The notes: generated by a model from the sequence alone, not told the origin. Shown: positions 1 through 26,769, numbered from the stretch's first letter. The stretch is 64,000 nucleotides of DNA from Cranoglanis bouderius (GCA_023630585.1 CM042546.1:9119310-9183309), one strand, 5' to 3'. Numbers and translations: made by a program.

Positions 1-765
1 CAGAGACGACGGACGGATGGTTGTGAACGGATAGCGGCACCCGAGTCAAGACAAATTACCACCGGATTGGGACACGGCCTGCGGTGTGAGAAAGATAACA
101 CGGCTAATGTTTAAAAAGAATTCCAACCAAACAAGATTAGACAAAGAGGTAAATAACCGAGTTAAGGAATAAAACACGGTGTGGGACGCTGTTACAGGAA
201 AATAATCAACTTCAGGGTGGTGACTCTGCCTCGACACAACACGGCATCGGTGTTGATTATTTTACTAGAACAGCATTACACGGAGTGTTTTATTCAACCA
301 GCATTTTATTCGAATAAACAAAATGGCGGTGAAGGGAATCCTCTCTATACTAAACACTTTAATAAAGCTTTTATCATCATGGTCGCACTATAAATAGTCT
401 TACAGTCGCATACAGAAACTGATTTTTATATATGATTCATAGTGTTATTAGAACGTCCGTGACTCTAAAATGAAGGTGTGTGTGTGTGTGTTGGATGAGG
501 ACCTGTTCCTAGGTGACTGTACGTGCTGACCCCATCTTGGCGCCTCGTCCTTTCAGGAAGTGTGCGTTCAGCGCTCGTGTTGTCACCACGCCTCAATTAT
601 GAAGCACTTTAGGCTGCATGAGAGCGAAGTGTAAACTCGGTTATTACACAACACTTAGCACTTAGGCGTAATTTACAGCCTCAAAATACCAAAAAGGGAT
701 GACCAAAAAAAACAAACACAAAAAACCCCCACCAAGATCATGATGTGTACTACACTAATGTTTAC

Positions 766-799
<34 letters not shown>

Positions 800-1130
800 C
801 AATAGAAATACTCATGCGTCTAAAAGAAGGAAATTAAGCAGAAATCAAAATCAGTAAAATATTATAGGAAGATTTTACACCAAGGGTTTGGATACAAGAG
901 GATAAAAAGACAGATCGTATATTAGCTTTGCATTGTAGATACCGCCAACTCACGACCCTGCCAAGCCCTGAAAGATCAAATGATTATGATTAGCTACGCT
1001 AGCTATAATAAAAATAAAAACAATAAAATATTTATTTGGGGGCGTACGTTTCTTCTGTGTCGACGGGTTTACAAGGAGGATTTTCATGTTATTCACATAT
1101 GTTTAGAGGTTGAAGTTCATTTTGCCAGTT
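1..1130. other. Intergenic sequence upstream of dcdc2, no gene seen
   Basis: No exon-like open frame was recognised. About 180-262 matches the right end of a dispersed repeat also present at 5197, 7318, 11170 and 18060. A (TTA)n microsatellite lies at about 764-798. The remainder is AT-rich single-copy-looking sequence. Confidence 0.6.
180..280 (+). repeat. Right-end fragment of dispersed repeat family A
   Basis: It shares a GGAAAATAATCAAC core followed by a GGGTGGT motif with copies near 7790 and 18120. It then ends in GTTGATTATTTT, nearly the reverse complement of the core, so this end can fold into a stem-loop. It looks like part of a non-autonomous DNA element; the family name is not known to me. 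Confidence 0.5.
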
Positions 1131-2830
1131 CCTGAGTCACGAAGAGGCGACGTTATTCAATATGGCGTAAGGAGAAAACGGCGTACAAGTAGCAGTGAAT
1201 GCTAATTTTAGTTGTACGGAGCCCTTTCTTATTAATTTACCACGTCTGAGGAAAACGTTGACATTCTTGCCTTTTTTCCCTGTTTACACATTTTATTTAT
1301 TTATTTTAAACATCTACGTGCTATTAAAACGCCGAATTCACTAAATGACTCATATCGTAGCAGTTACGTTTGCTACACAGGTCAACATAAACGCACAGTG
1401 ACCGTGGAACACACACAAAAATGTCAGGAATAGCAACATTTTCCTCAGATGTTTCGTTAAATGAATAAGATAAAAGCTCCATATGGCAAAAACAATGATT
1501 TCGCTAACTAGCGTGCATGCTTTAAGTGCAACTGTAGTCGTATAAGGTCACAGTTTTAGTCACATGGAGTCGTTTCTTATTATTTTACCAACACAATCTG
1601 ACGAAAATGACGATTTTTCCTGACATTTTTCTCTTTTTTGTGTCACTGGGAGTTTTGGGTCACACTTTTTTCTGTATGAAGACCTACTAGCTATGTGCTA
1701 TTTAGAAAAAAATAGTCATTTTAGTCATATGGAGCCTTTACTTAACGCTTTACCCTGACATCTGAGGTAAAAGTTACATTATATGCTATTATATGCTAAT
1801 TACACGGAATAGCACACAGCAGTTAAGTCTTTTATATACAGATAGACGAGAAAGACAAAAATCTCAGGAGTTTTCCTCAGATGTGTCGCTAAACTAATAA
1901 TAAAAAGCTGAACACAACTAACAGCACAATTTCGCTAAATAGCGCATAACTGTTAAGTCGAAAGACGGTGTGATTTTAGCCATAATTTACCAACACGTCT
2001 CAGGACAGTGTAGCTGTTCCTGCCATTTCGCTGTCGCTCATTTCATATTCGCACATGAAAGACTTAACGGCTACATGATATTAAGCAAAATCGCAATTTT
2101 AATCGTATGGAGCCTTTTGGGAGTAATTTACCAACACGTCTGAGGAAAATGTTGATATTCCTGACGTTTTTATCTTTTTCCTACCATCACTGTGCGTTCA
2201 CATTTTCCCTTATAAAAGACTAAACAGCTGTGCGCTATTAAAATTACGATTTCGTTACATGGCACATAGCACATAATGTCGTTAATATCAACATTTTCCG
2301 CAGATCTGTCAATCAATTAATAAAAAAATACGGCACCATACGAGTAAAATGTTAATTTTGCTAAATAGCTTGTAGCTGCTAAGTCAAATTAGTGTCATTT
2401 TAATCGTACAAAGTCAAAATTTTAGTCGTATCGGGTCATTTTCTTTTTCCGCCGACTCATCTGAGGAAAAAAAATAATAAAAAAGACGTTTGTCTTTTGT
2501 CTGTCACAGTGCATTAATGTTTTTCGATATAAATAACTCAACAGCTACTTAGCAACATTGTCATTTTAGTCATATGAAGCCTTTTATTATTAAACATATC
2601 TAAAATACATCAACAATTTACACCAAATCTGAGGAAAATGTTGATATTCTGACATTAGTCTTTTCTGCAGTGCCTTTATTTTTCTGTATAAAAGACTGTG
2701 TAATAGCTACCTGCTAGTTAGCAAAATCGTTATTTTAGTAATATTGAGCCTTTTCGTATTAATTTAATGACACATCTGAGGAAAATGATGACATTTTTGT
2801 CATTTTTTCCACACCCTCACTATGCTTTAT
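1130..2830. repeat. Degenerate array of repeats in mixed orientation
   Basis: A module containing TATGGAGCC, then an ACACGTCTGAGGAAAATG-like core, then a TTCCTGAC motif recurs near 1217, 1565, 1730, 2105, 2430, 2570 and 2742 on the + strand. It appears reverse-complemented near 1420, 1860 and 2281 (core seen as CATTTTCCTCAGATG). Between modules a second motif, AGCTACGTGCTATTTAGCAAAAT, recurs with variation. The copies are diverged, so the array is old. Mixed orientation is unusual for a satellite and gives potential for hairpins. Confidence 0.6.
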
Positions 2831-3195
2831 CACTGTATTCTGGAAAGTTCTGCTCTTGCAACATATATCCACACCCTTCCAGTTTCCCAGGGCAAAATGA
2901 ATAATAAATGCTAATGCTAATGGGGAAATCAATGAAGACGTGTTAAACCGGCACTTTGGCAAAAATAAATAAATAAATAATAAATAAACAAACTTCATTC
3001 CTTGTATTCTTGAGTGATGATGCCATCTTGTGGCCAGAACCTGAAACACACTGAAGTCCAGAACGAACATGTTCAAGAGGCACTTCAGCCTCCATGGTGC
3101 TAAACTTTAGGCTATAAGCTTCTCTTACTTGTTAGCAACATTAGCCTCGACAGAATTAAAGAAACATGTTAGACTCTACTTTTAAAATTTGTAAA

Positions 3196-3254
<59 letters not shown>

Positions 3255-3760
3255 ACACCTCCACAACACACCGACACACCTCAGTCACTTAATAAAGGCG
3301 ACGCTCATGTGACGTTATGCTAACATGTATTTTGTACCTTCTTGTAGAATATTTACTTCAAATTAGCAAAACATTTACCTTGAAACACAACTAATGCTAA
3401 CACTGTCATCATTAATGCCAGGTGCAGCAATGATAAAGTCAATCGTTTATATTTTCTGTATTTTGCAGAATTATATTGTGCACACACAGTGCATAGGTGC
3501 TGGTGACGGAGGTTTTCCCAGAAGGCCCGGGTGTTACTGCAGGACAGGTGTAGTGTGTATTGCACAGCCGTTAGAGACCAGCGTGGCCATGGAGCACTAA
3601 CCAAACTCACTTCAGCAAAATTAATCTGGGTCAATGTGCCCGTTTCACAGTTCCCCAATGTACAGTGTCCGGCACGGCCTTCCAGCTTCAACACACTTGT
3701 TCAAGATGAAATATAATATAATATAATATAATATAATATAAGTCATGCTGTGATGGTCAG
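2831..3760. repeat. Intergenic sequence with (TA)n and a pentanucleotide repeat
   Basis: A pure (TA)n tract occupies about 3200-3249 and an (ATAAT)n tract about 3714-3740. The ~460 bp between them is non-repetitive, and its short open frames on both strands show no recognisable domain. Confidence 0.6.
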
Positions 3761-4679
3761 AGAATAAGTTTCTACATGCAACAACGAACTAATCATCCTC
3801 TTATTTGTTGTTGTGATGTTCTTATGTTTCTTAAGTTGTGTTTATATGATGTTGTTACTGAGGTAATGTTTTTGTTAAGTTGTTTTATTGTTATATCGCT
3901 GATGTCAAGTTGTTTGTTATAATATTAATTTTTTGTTTTTTTACAGTAACCAGGTTCTTGTCGCTTATGTTGTTGTATTGCTACATTGTTGTGTTATTGT
4001 TCGATTGTTAGCCGTGTTATATTGTTGGTTGTTGTATTATATATTATTGGTGCCAACAGGTTTCTTGTAATATTGTTAGTGTTATTTTTTTTCCCGTATG
4101 TATGTTATATTAAGTTGTTTCTTAATATCGTTTTATATTGTTTTTTCTTGTTATACGATTCGTCTCTTATGTAGTTATACTGTAACATGGTTGTATTGTT
4201 TATATTGTTATCGTTTACATACAAGATAAGTAGTTTGTTGTCTTTACGTTGTTGTATAACTACATCGTTTCTTATGTTTATGCTTTTTCATGTTATGTTG
4301 TTTCTAGCTATGATTTATTGTTAAGTAGATGTTTTTCGTTTCTTACGTTGTTTCTTGTTATATACTATATTGTTGCTATGTTATGTTACATTCTGGTTAA
4401 ATTGTTTATTTTATAATTAAGCAGTTTCTTGTTTTATTGTGGCTGCCTCTTATTAAATTGTTATATTGTATTATGTTAAGTTGTTCCTTGTTATGTTTGT
4501 CGTTTTAGGTTATATTGCTTTTATTATTGTTGTTAAATTATGTTGTTTCTTGTGTTAATGCTGTTTATGGCTACTTGTTATATTGTTACGCTGTTCTTAT
4601 ACTGTTGTCAAGTTGTCATATTGTTGTATGATGCTTACAAGTAAAAACTTTCGCTATTGCCATGTTCTGTATTATATTG

Positions 4680-4680
<1 letters not shown>
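3760..4680. repeat. T/G-rich cryptically simple sequence
   Basis: About 0.9 kb consists of variations on TTGTTATATTGTTGT, with strong strand asymmetry: T and G are far more common than C and A on the + strand. Short hydrophobic open frames here are by-products of composition. It ends in a (TTA)n tract at about 4677-4720. Confidence 0.65.
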
Positions 4681-4719
<39 letters not shown>

Positions 4720-4720
4720 G

Positions 4721-5196
4721 TGGTATAATCAATTGTCAAAGGACACGAATTGTCAAAGGAGCGGAATAATCTAGATCACTGTGTTCAGGTACAATATCTC
4801 TCCTGTGCATATCTGCACGTGACACACAGCCTCGGTTTCTTCTCCTAAACGCCGTCTCTCATACAGTTATACATCGCGTGTCTCAACACCAGGTTTATTG
4901 AGTTTTATTCTGCTGTTGTCATGCGACGCAATAGACAACAAACTCACTCCGGAACACATTCCCTGTGTGTCCAATTAGCTCCCCCCTGCCAGGCAACACA
5001 CAACCACTGGAACAGACGCGTTTATACACAAGCGCTACATTATTAAGACCACTCTAAGGCCTACATCAACACAATATTACCACCATATGATCTATAATAA
5101 TGCACCTATATGACTCACGTTTAGAACAATGACTCACATCATCGTACGTTTACATTAACACTGTATATTACACCACCACTCACACCCCAGTGCTGC
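4721..5196. other. Intergenic, non-repetitive, nothing recognised
   Basis: Unique-looking sequence with no open frame of interest and no recognisable motif. Confidence 0.5.
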
Positions 5197-5576
5197 TCAA
5201 TCCTGGATTCTGATTGGTTAAAAGGTGCCGATTATGCAACAGCTCATTCACGGAGACTTGGATGTATGGAGGACGATCTGCACAGACGGATTTTTACAAA
5301 AATCATAATCGTTGATATGGTGAAGTTTTCTGTGTGTATAACATTCATGGAAGGAGTCTCCAGTACCAGGGAACAGTCAGAGGGAAATCTCTAACACTTT
5401 GCAGTTTCTCTTTAATGAAAGACAACGTGTTTTTTTTTTTTTGGTCTTCTTAACCTCTAGAGAGGGAGAGGCTGGTGAGGACTGTTTGTAGCTGCTATAA
5501 CGTAAATGAAATCAGGAACTGACTTGTTTCGAGAGCGTGCAACTCTAAACGGATAAAAAGTATGACGTGTCACTGT

Positions 5577-5630
<54 letters not shown>

Positions 5631-5700
5631 TCAACCTGATGACAAATTGCTGTGGTATAAGAGGAATAAAACCTTACAAGTCCCTGTGAATGAGCGGTTA
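5197..5700 (+). repeat. Dispersed repeat family A, copy with (TAA)n
   Basis: It begins with the family's left end (GGATTCTGATTGGTT), carries the diagnostic GGAAGGAGTCTCCAGT near 5347 and the ACGGATAAAAAGTATGAC motif near 5550, then a (TAA)n microsatellite (5578-5629) and the GGTATAAGAGGAATAAA motif. Other copies are at 7318, 11170, 18060, 20270 (reverse) and 45660 (reverse). No transposase is encoded, so a non-autonomous DNA element is likely. Confidence 0.6.
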
Positions 5701-5880
5701 CTATAGAAACAGAACACTTTCTGGCCAATCACAATCCACTTGGGTTCATAAACAGTTAATTCATCACTGTAGAATTATTTCCCATTAATATTATCTTTGC
5801 GGACTGAATCCTAACCCGGGTTTCCCCACCTGTACTTTCCAGTGTTTGTTTCGGTTCCACCTGTCGGAGTGGTTAACAGC

Positions 5881-5894
5881 GTCTCCTTGGCAAC
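5881..5894 (+). promoter_or_regulatory. Candidate RFX X-box 1
   Basis: GTCTCCTTGGCAAC fits the X-box layout GTNRCC-(0-3)-RGYAAC with one mismatch in the left half-site and a perfect right half-site. It lies about 390 bp upstream of the dcdc2 ATG. Human DCDC2 is reported to be controlled by RFX factors through promoter X-boxes, so the location makes sense. Binding is inferred. Confidence 0.5.
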
Positions 5895-6084
5895 CGTTCA
5901 AAATAACACCGGCGTTCCCGAGATGCTCGGCGTCAGTTCTGCGCGCGCACGCGGCGCGGTCACTTCTCCGGTTTATTTTCTCTGCACAGTATTTCATTTG
6001 TGCGTTTGTTTGTTTTTTTTAAGCTAACTAATATAGAATGATACAGTGATATTAACACCGGATGATGATAATGGCGTGCGCGCG

Positions 6085-6099
6085 ACTGCCATGGGTAAC
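6085..6099 (+). promoter_or_regulatory. Candidate RFX X-box 2, overlapping an ETS site
   Basis: ACTGCCATGGGTAAC has a perfect right half-site (GGTAAC), a 3-bp spacer and a left half with two mismatches. It overlaps the ETS-type site at 6098-6105, and another GGTAAC half-site follows at 6104-6109. It is about 190 bp upstream of the start codon. Confidence 0.4.
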
Positions 6100-6273
6100 T
6101 TCCGGTAACTTTCGTATCACTATTTGGAACGGAGATTTAATCTCGCGCACTTTATTTATCGTGAAATCCGACTTCCGGTGCTCAGAGCGGATTTTCTGAT
6201 TTAGTTATTTGTTTAGCTTTTTAAAATAAAATTTTAAAATAAAATTTAAATAAAAGTTATTAAAATAAAAGCG

Positions 6274-21703
<15,430 letters not shown>

Positions 21704-21991
21704 GAGAAGAAACTAGCCAGTGATCTAATGAGAGTATATACGGAGAAATTTAGCGACAGCGTAAGAGACCATAGCACTTAATATTTTATTTATTTTTAAT
21801 AGGTGACAGTGGGGGAAGTCCATATAAGGTAACATGAAAACATATTCGCATATGACGTTAGCATGAACAGAGAATATACAACTAACTGGAACTTTCTGCA
21901 GACTACAGTAGGCGTGTCTGGGAATGAGGCTTGGAATATGGAATTGGGGCCGTATATGAACGTGTGGTGTAATAACGTCAGTCTGAGCCGT

Positions 21992-22039
<48 letters not shown>

Positions 22040-22230
22040 TTAGTTACGTCGTGGTGAGTGAACGTGTCGAGTTGTGATGTAACAAATGCTGCTTTATTTT
22101 ATATACGTAAAAAAAATCAAATATTTACAGAGGTGTATTTTGGTCTGGTGCTTCATTATTCTGTGTAGATCTGTTAATCATCCTGAATAAAGAGAATTAA
22201 TAAAGTTATTTGGTCGTGTATTTGCAGTGT
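21704..22230 (+). terminator. dcdc2: dcdc2 3' UTR with polyadenylation signals
   Basis: AATAAA hexamers lie at 22186-22191 and 22199-22204, followed by T/GT-rich sequence suitable for 3' end processing. A (GT)n tract at about 21992-22035 lies within the UTR. Confidence 0.6.
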
Positions 22231-24517
22231 GCTTTCTTTGCGAATTTGAAAATTTCGAATTTATATTCTTGTGTAACAGTTATAATGGCGCTACACCATC
22301 GATACACCAAATTCGGAGGTAACAGGCAGCCATTTTGGGTCGTAAAATAGGAGGTTGTTTCCATGGAAGCTTAATGATACTGCCATGTACCCTGTGCAGT
22401 AGCTACGCTAATCACGATTTTCTGATGTTTTTTTGTTCAAACCGTAATCATTGGTGGGAAACTTCTGAAAGCCCAGACTTGCGTGATGTCACGTTATACA
22501 GTCCCTCCAGGAATTTCGCGATCGCAGAAGCTAACGTAAAAAATCCTGTACGGACTTTATAAATAGAGGCGCTGGTAAAATAATTAGTCAGCATTTTCAG
22601 AGTTTAACGCTATACCTGTTTATAAATCATCCCCAATTATATCGCAGCCATTTTCTTAAGAAATAACGCAAAACAAACACGACACGAGATGAATATAATC
22701 ATGCAGAACCGATTCGAAACGCAGAGCCGAGTCGTGACAATAAGGGAGTGCAAACACGAACGTAAATGTAGACCTGGCTTTTATTGTTTTTACCAATATG
22801 GTACACTCAGAACATAAACCATCCACAACAGGCTTGGCTTTTCCATTTCAAACTATGACACTGTTTGTACATGAGGATGTAAAAAAACAAACACAATATC
22901 GCAGAACGACTGTCCGGATTAGCGTTAATATCTGGATTTGGTTCTGTACCATTCGGTCACCACGGATAAGTAGTTACAAAGCATGGTTAAGCATGGGAAA
23001 TAAAACCATGGAAATAAAAGTCACTAATCAGTGAAGTGGAGAAGAAAAAGAAGCGTCGTAGATGACGTATTTAAAAAAAAAACAACTGGAAAATAGCACG
23101 GAAAGAAGTCGTCCCTGCAGTTGTCCGCACTACAGACGTCAACACGCAGAACTCAATATCAAAGCAGACTCGATACTCGGACGAAGAGACATACGACCGT
23201 TATGGATCCAGATGCGTTTCGTTTTGGACCAATAGAAATGCTCGATTCATCGTCACGGTACGATAAAATACCGCCGATTAAAAGGAAAAGCTTAACGAAC
23301 GGATTAGGAATGTTCTTTGTAGCTCTGTAAGCAAAACTTGTAATCTTTGTCCGAAGGGAAAAATTCGGCATGAATCAGAAATTGGATTCGCACGCAGAAC
23401 ATACAGAAAAACACTCGAGTGATGAAGGGCCGATCGGGCCAAAACCGATCTCATGACCAGCATAAATAGTGCGTTCACTTTGTGATTAGCGTGTTTGGAG
23501 AAATCGGCTGTGATCAGACGTCTGACGATATGTTGACGATATTTTGTTCGGAAAAATAGTTCCACAGTCATATAGTTAATAGTTCATCTAAAAAAAAAGG
23601 CTCAGGTCTGGGAAAAAAAAAAAAAAAAGCAATGAAGAAAACATTATTAGCATTGCTAGCTGCAGCTCTGTGGTGACCGGACGTTCACACTAGCAAGCAG
23701 CATGTCGATTGTCTCTTGTGGGCGTGGCCTGTCCAACAAATTATTACTCATATATTCTGTAAATCGGTTGTTTGATTTGCGTTACATGTTACGTACTACT
23801 TTCGTACATAGAAAATGTCGCTTCGTCACTGGCTGGTGTGAACGTAGTGTGAGGAAACTACGCATTAACTTCAAGGCCTCGTGAAATGAATGTCATCATT
23901 TAAATGCGACTTTGACACTTGATGATGGACTTTTCTCTTAAAACATATTACCACTGGACTTGACTTGACCACTTTTTTTCCTCCAAAACAAGATTGAATA
24001 ACAATCGAGATTTAATTACGCGAAATATCCTGTCTACATTTCTGAGTATAAATATTACATTACATTAATGTCATTAGACGGCCAGAGTTTTCCATTTGAC
24101 AGAAAAAAACGTGACTCCAGTGCGTTCCAGCAAAGATTAGCAGCTGCTAATAGACTCTTACGCTAAGCTAATTTGTTCCTTTCATAATATTTAGCAAAAA
24201 AGCTTAGCTTCAATATATATCTCTCGATAACAAAATAAGCTAGGTGTGAGCCGATCATCGGTTTTATGACGTATTGCGATATAAACACGCATACCTACTT
24301 AATTTAGTCAGAGTTTTCCGTTGTTTAAGGTCTGTTTCAGATTTACATTTCATTTTATTTCAAGGAATTCCGTACGACGTGTCGTTATCAGCAAAAAGAG
24401 CCGCTACGGAGAACCAGGAAGTAAAACTGTACGCATCAGTTTGTGTGTTCGTGTCCTAAATCGTGACTGGTGAAGCATTCTTAGGCTTAATGTTTCCTGC
24501 TCTACAAATGAAACATA
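22231..24517. other. Gap between the convergent dcdc2 and nrsn1 genes
   Basis: No exon was recognised. The sequence is mostly non-repetitive, apart from short poly(A) runs (about 23072, 23591 and 23611) and a small palindromic-ended element at 23681-23845. Confidence 0.55.
23681..23845 (+). mobile_element. Short element with inverted ends (MITE-like)
   Basis: The left end ACGTTCACACTAGC is the inverse of the right end GCTGGTGTGAACGT with one mismatch. Related words (GTTCATACTAGTGAGCAAC near 37050 and GCGACAAATCC near 37190) show that the family recurs in the window. No clear target duplication is seen. Confidence 0.45.
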
Positions 24518-24523
24518 TTTATT
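24518..24523 (-). terminator. nrsn1: Candidate nrsn1 polyadenylation signal
   Basis: AATAAA on the - strand, about 55 nt after the stop codon. Such a short 3' UTR may not be the main form, and another hexamer lies further downstream near 24354. Confidence 0.4.
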
Positions 24524-24577
24524 TCTTATTTAATAATCAAACATGTTGACTTTATGCTGCTGGAGTGTGTGCGGAGG

Positions 24578-24961
24578 TCAGGGTTCAGCGCCAGGCTGGA
24601 TGTTCTGGACTTTGGACAGCGTGACGGGAACCTTGGCTTCTCCGGGGTTAGGAACAGACGCCTGGATCTCCGCTAGTCGTTCTTTGAAGCGTCGCTGGAG
24701 GCGGAGCTCGTCTTTGGCTCCGCCCTGCCCGCAGGCGGCCAACAAGAGGAGACCGGCTGCCACACCGGACCCGCCCACACAGAAGAGCACGGCTCCGCCC
24801 AGTTTGCAGGCGTCCAGGGCGCGGTTAAAGCGTACGGCTCGGCCGTCTACGAACAGCAGTTCGTCCTCTCCGAACGCCTCCAGGCGAGGGGGCGTGGCAT
24901 AACCGACGAGCAGCACCGACAGACCTGAGACCAAGATCACCGCTCCTACCGCCACACACAC
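24578..24961 (-). CDS. nrsn1: nrsn1 coding exon 2
   Basis: It encodes both membrane segments and the C-terminal tail, with the conserved VGY-(T)PP-R-EAFGE-motif region between them. The acceptor on the - strand reads CTCCGTGTCTCAG|GTGTG. Confidence 0.92.
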   Translation of the reverse strand: MCVAVGAVILVSGLSVLLVGYATPPRLEAFGEDELLFVDGRAVRFNRALDACKLGGAVLFCVGGSGVAAGLLLLAACGQGGAKDELRLQRRFKERLAEIQASVPNPGEAKVPVTLSKVQNIQPGAEP

Positions 24962-26724
24962 CTGAGACACGGAGACAGAAACAAAAAGAAAGATTAAAAT
25001 TAAACACATTCACCTGCTTCTCTCAGTCTTGTCTAGCTTAACTACAAATCCTGAAGGAAGTAAACACGAATCTAAAGGCCTCCACAAGCTACTAAAGACT
25101 ACATTGTTTTATGTAACCTACTAAGATTACATAAAACACGATGACCTAAAACAAATTACATTTAGTAGCTACAAATTTTCTATTAGAAAATTACAAATTA
25201 GATACAAATACAAATTTTCTATTAGAAAAATACAAATTAGATATTAAAAATTTACACAGAAATGTACAGAATCTACTAAAGACCCAAAAGTCAAAACTAA
25301 AGAAGCTGCTAAAAGCTTAATTTCAACCAAAGATCTAAAAATAAATAAATAAATAAATAAAACATTAACAATGTCATCTTAAGATTATGTAGCTATTAAA
25401 AGGCCTACAATTTAAAAAATGTAAGGTCTAAAAATCTACTAATGTCTCAAAAATGAAAAGTCCAAATATACATAAAAAGACCCAAAAAACATAAAGATGT
25501 AAAGATTCTTTCAAAAGCTACAAATTAAAACAAAAATGTCTCTTAAAAGCTACAAAAAACTTTAAGGTAAAAGCTTACAGTTTAAATTAAACTTAAACTC
25601 CTTGAAACCAAGGAGTCAAAAAATTAGAACTAAACAGAAAGTTCTAAGGATTATAATTAAGCCTTATAGAAAAATAAAACCTTAAGATTGCAAATTTGAA
25701 TCTGAAAGGCTACAGAAACGACTAAAAGTCCGAGATGAAAACCGAAAAACCTACAAAATTAGAATTATGAGGTTTTAAAGAAGTTAGTAAAGACCTAGCG
25801 TTAGACTGTAAAGAGCTACTGTATAGAAGCCACTGAAGGTCCAAAGTTAAAAAAAACTAAAAACCTAAAACTGTAATCTAAAAGCTATTAAAATCTTATT
25901 AAAACACAAACATCTACAAAAAAAAAAAAAAATGCAAATTAGCTTCTAAAGGTCTGAGAAGCTACTAAAGCTGAAAGACTTCAATTAGAACCTGAAGCAA
26001 CTGAGTAAAGTCAAGTACCAAAACCAAAACATCTAAAAATAAGAATCTGAAGGCTAAAATTGCTACTAAAGGCACAGTCTTTTAAAACCTAAGCACACAA
26101 AATGTAAAAGGATCATTTTAAAATTATAACATGAAGATCTAAAGATGTTAAAGAAACTTTAACCCACAAAATTAGAAGATAAAAGGCTACATTAGCTTAT
26201 AAAACTAAAACCACCTAAATTAAACCCCAGAGACCTTAATTTAGAATATAAAGGACTAAAGCAGTTAGTAAAGAGCTAGTATTAAACGGTAAAGAATTAC
26301 ACAAGCCAGTACAGAAGGTCCAAAATGAAAACCTAAAATCTATTATAACAACCTGAAGGACTAAAAAGTTTACTGAAGGCACAATCTTAAAAACCTAAAC
26401 GCGTAAAAATATAAAATTATCAGTTAAAAGCAAAGAATTAGGACCTAAAGATCTAAAACAAAAACATATAACCGCATAAACAAGCAAATAAAGGCCCAAA
26501 CCTAAAGCTTAAACTTTCGAGTTTAAACGTGCTGTTTGTCTGACCTTCCAGAGGACAGAGCTCCACCGGCTGGGCGATCTCTGCGTCTGGAACTCGTCGT
26601 GGTGGCGCTCCCAGATGGAGGAGGTGCAGTCCTCGTAGAACTGGTGCAGGTAGGAGCGAACGCCGTAGCGCTGCGGCCCTCCGTCACCGTACTCCGAGCC
26701 GCACAACTCCGGGCACGACGCCAT
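24578..26724 (-). CDS. nrsn1: Neurensin-1 (two coding exons)
   Basis: Neurensin-1 is a small two-pass membrane protein of neuronal transport vesicles, linked to neurite extension and microtubule association. Exon 26724-26545 (60 codons) begins MASCPELCGSEYGDGG and carries the highly conserved YGVRSYLHQFYEDC. Exon 24961-24578 (127 codons plus stop) follows in phase 0. The total is 187 aa; I recall human neurensin-1 as 195 aa. Membrane segments are about residues 63-82 and 113-136. A KERLAEI segment near 153-159 and a C-terminus with VPVTLSKVQN match the mammalian protein. The ATG at 26724 has a strong context (A at -3, G at +4). The paralogue NRSN2 is less likely, because the neighbour is dcdc2. 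Confidence 0.93.
24962..26544 (-). repeat. nrsn1 intron 2, degenerate A-rich (transcript U-rich) repeat
   Basis: From about 25050 to 26500 the + strand consists of diverged repeats of words such as AAAGCTACTAAAGG, CCTAAAA and CTACAAATT, with very strong A over T asymmetry. No fixed period is clear by eye. In the nrsn1 transcript the intron would be U-rich. Confidence 0.6.
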
Positions 26725-26732
26725 CTTCACAT
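26545..26732 (-). CDS. nrsn1: nrsn1 coding exon 1 (with 8 nt of 5' UTR)
   Basis: The exon starts at 26732 after a CTCAG acceptor immediately preceded by (TG)n (complement of the CA tract at about 26739-26768). The first eight bases are ATGTGAAG, an ATG-TGA start-stop pair, followed by the real ATG at 26724. The donor is GGAAG|GTCAGA. Confidence 0.88.
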
Positions 26733-26736
26733 CTGA

Positions 26737-26769
<33 letters not shown>

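Larger units (their letters stand above)
5840..6273 (+). promoter_or_regulatory. dcdc2: CpG-rich promoter and 5' UTR region of dcdc2
   Basis: The block is CpG-rich compared with its AT-rich surroundings and lies directly upstream of the dcdc2 start codon. It contains two candidate RFX X-boxes (5881-5894 and 6085-6099) and two ETS-type ACTTCCGG sites (6098-6105 and 6171-6178). No TATA box is obvious, as is usual for CpG-island promoters. If transcription starts upstream of 6071, an upstream ORF of 42 codons (6071-6199) would sit in the 5' UTR and could damp translation. The transcription start site cannot be placed from sequence alone. Confidence 0.55.

Noticed and set aside
3353..3716. Overlapping 60-113-codon frames on both strands
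   Set aside because: Chance-level length, no domain, no splice signals of note.
24825..25013. Alternative frame on the - strand across nrsn1 exon 2
   Set aside because: It overlaps the conserved neurensin frame out of phase and lacks similarity.
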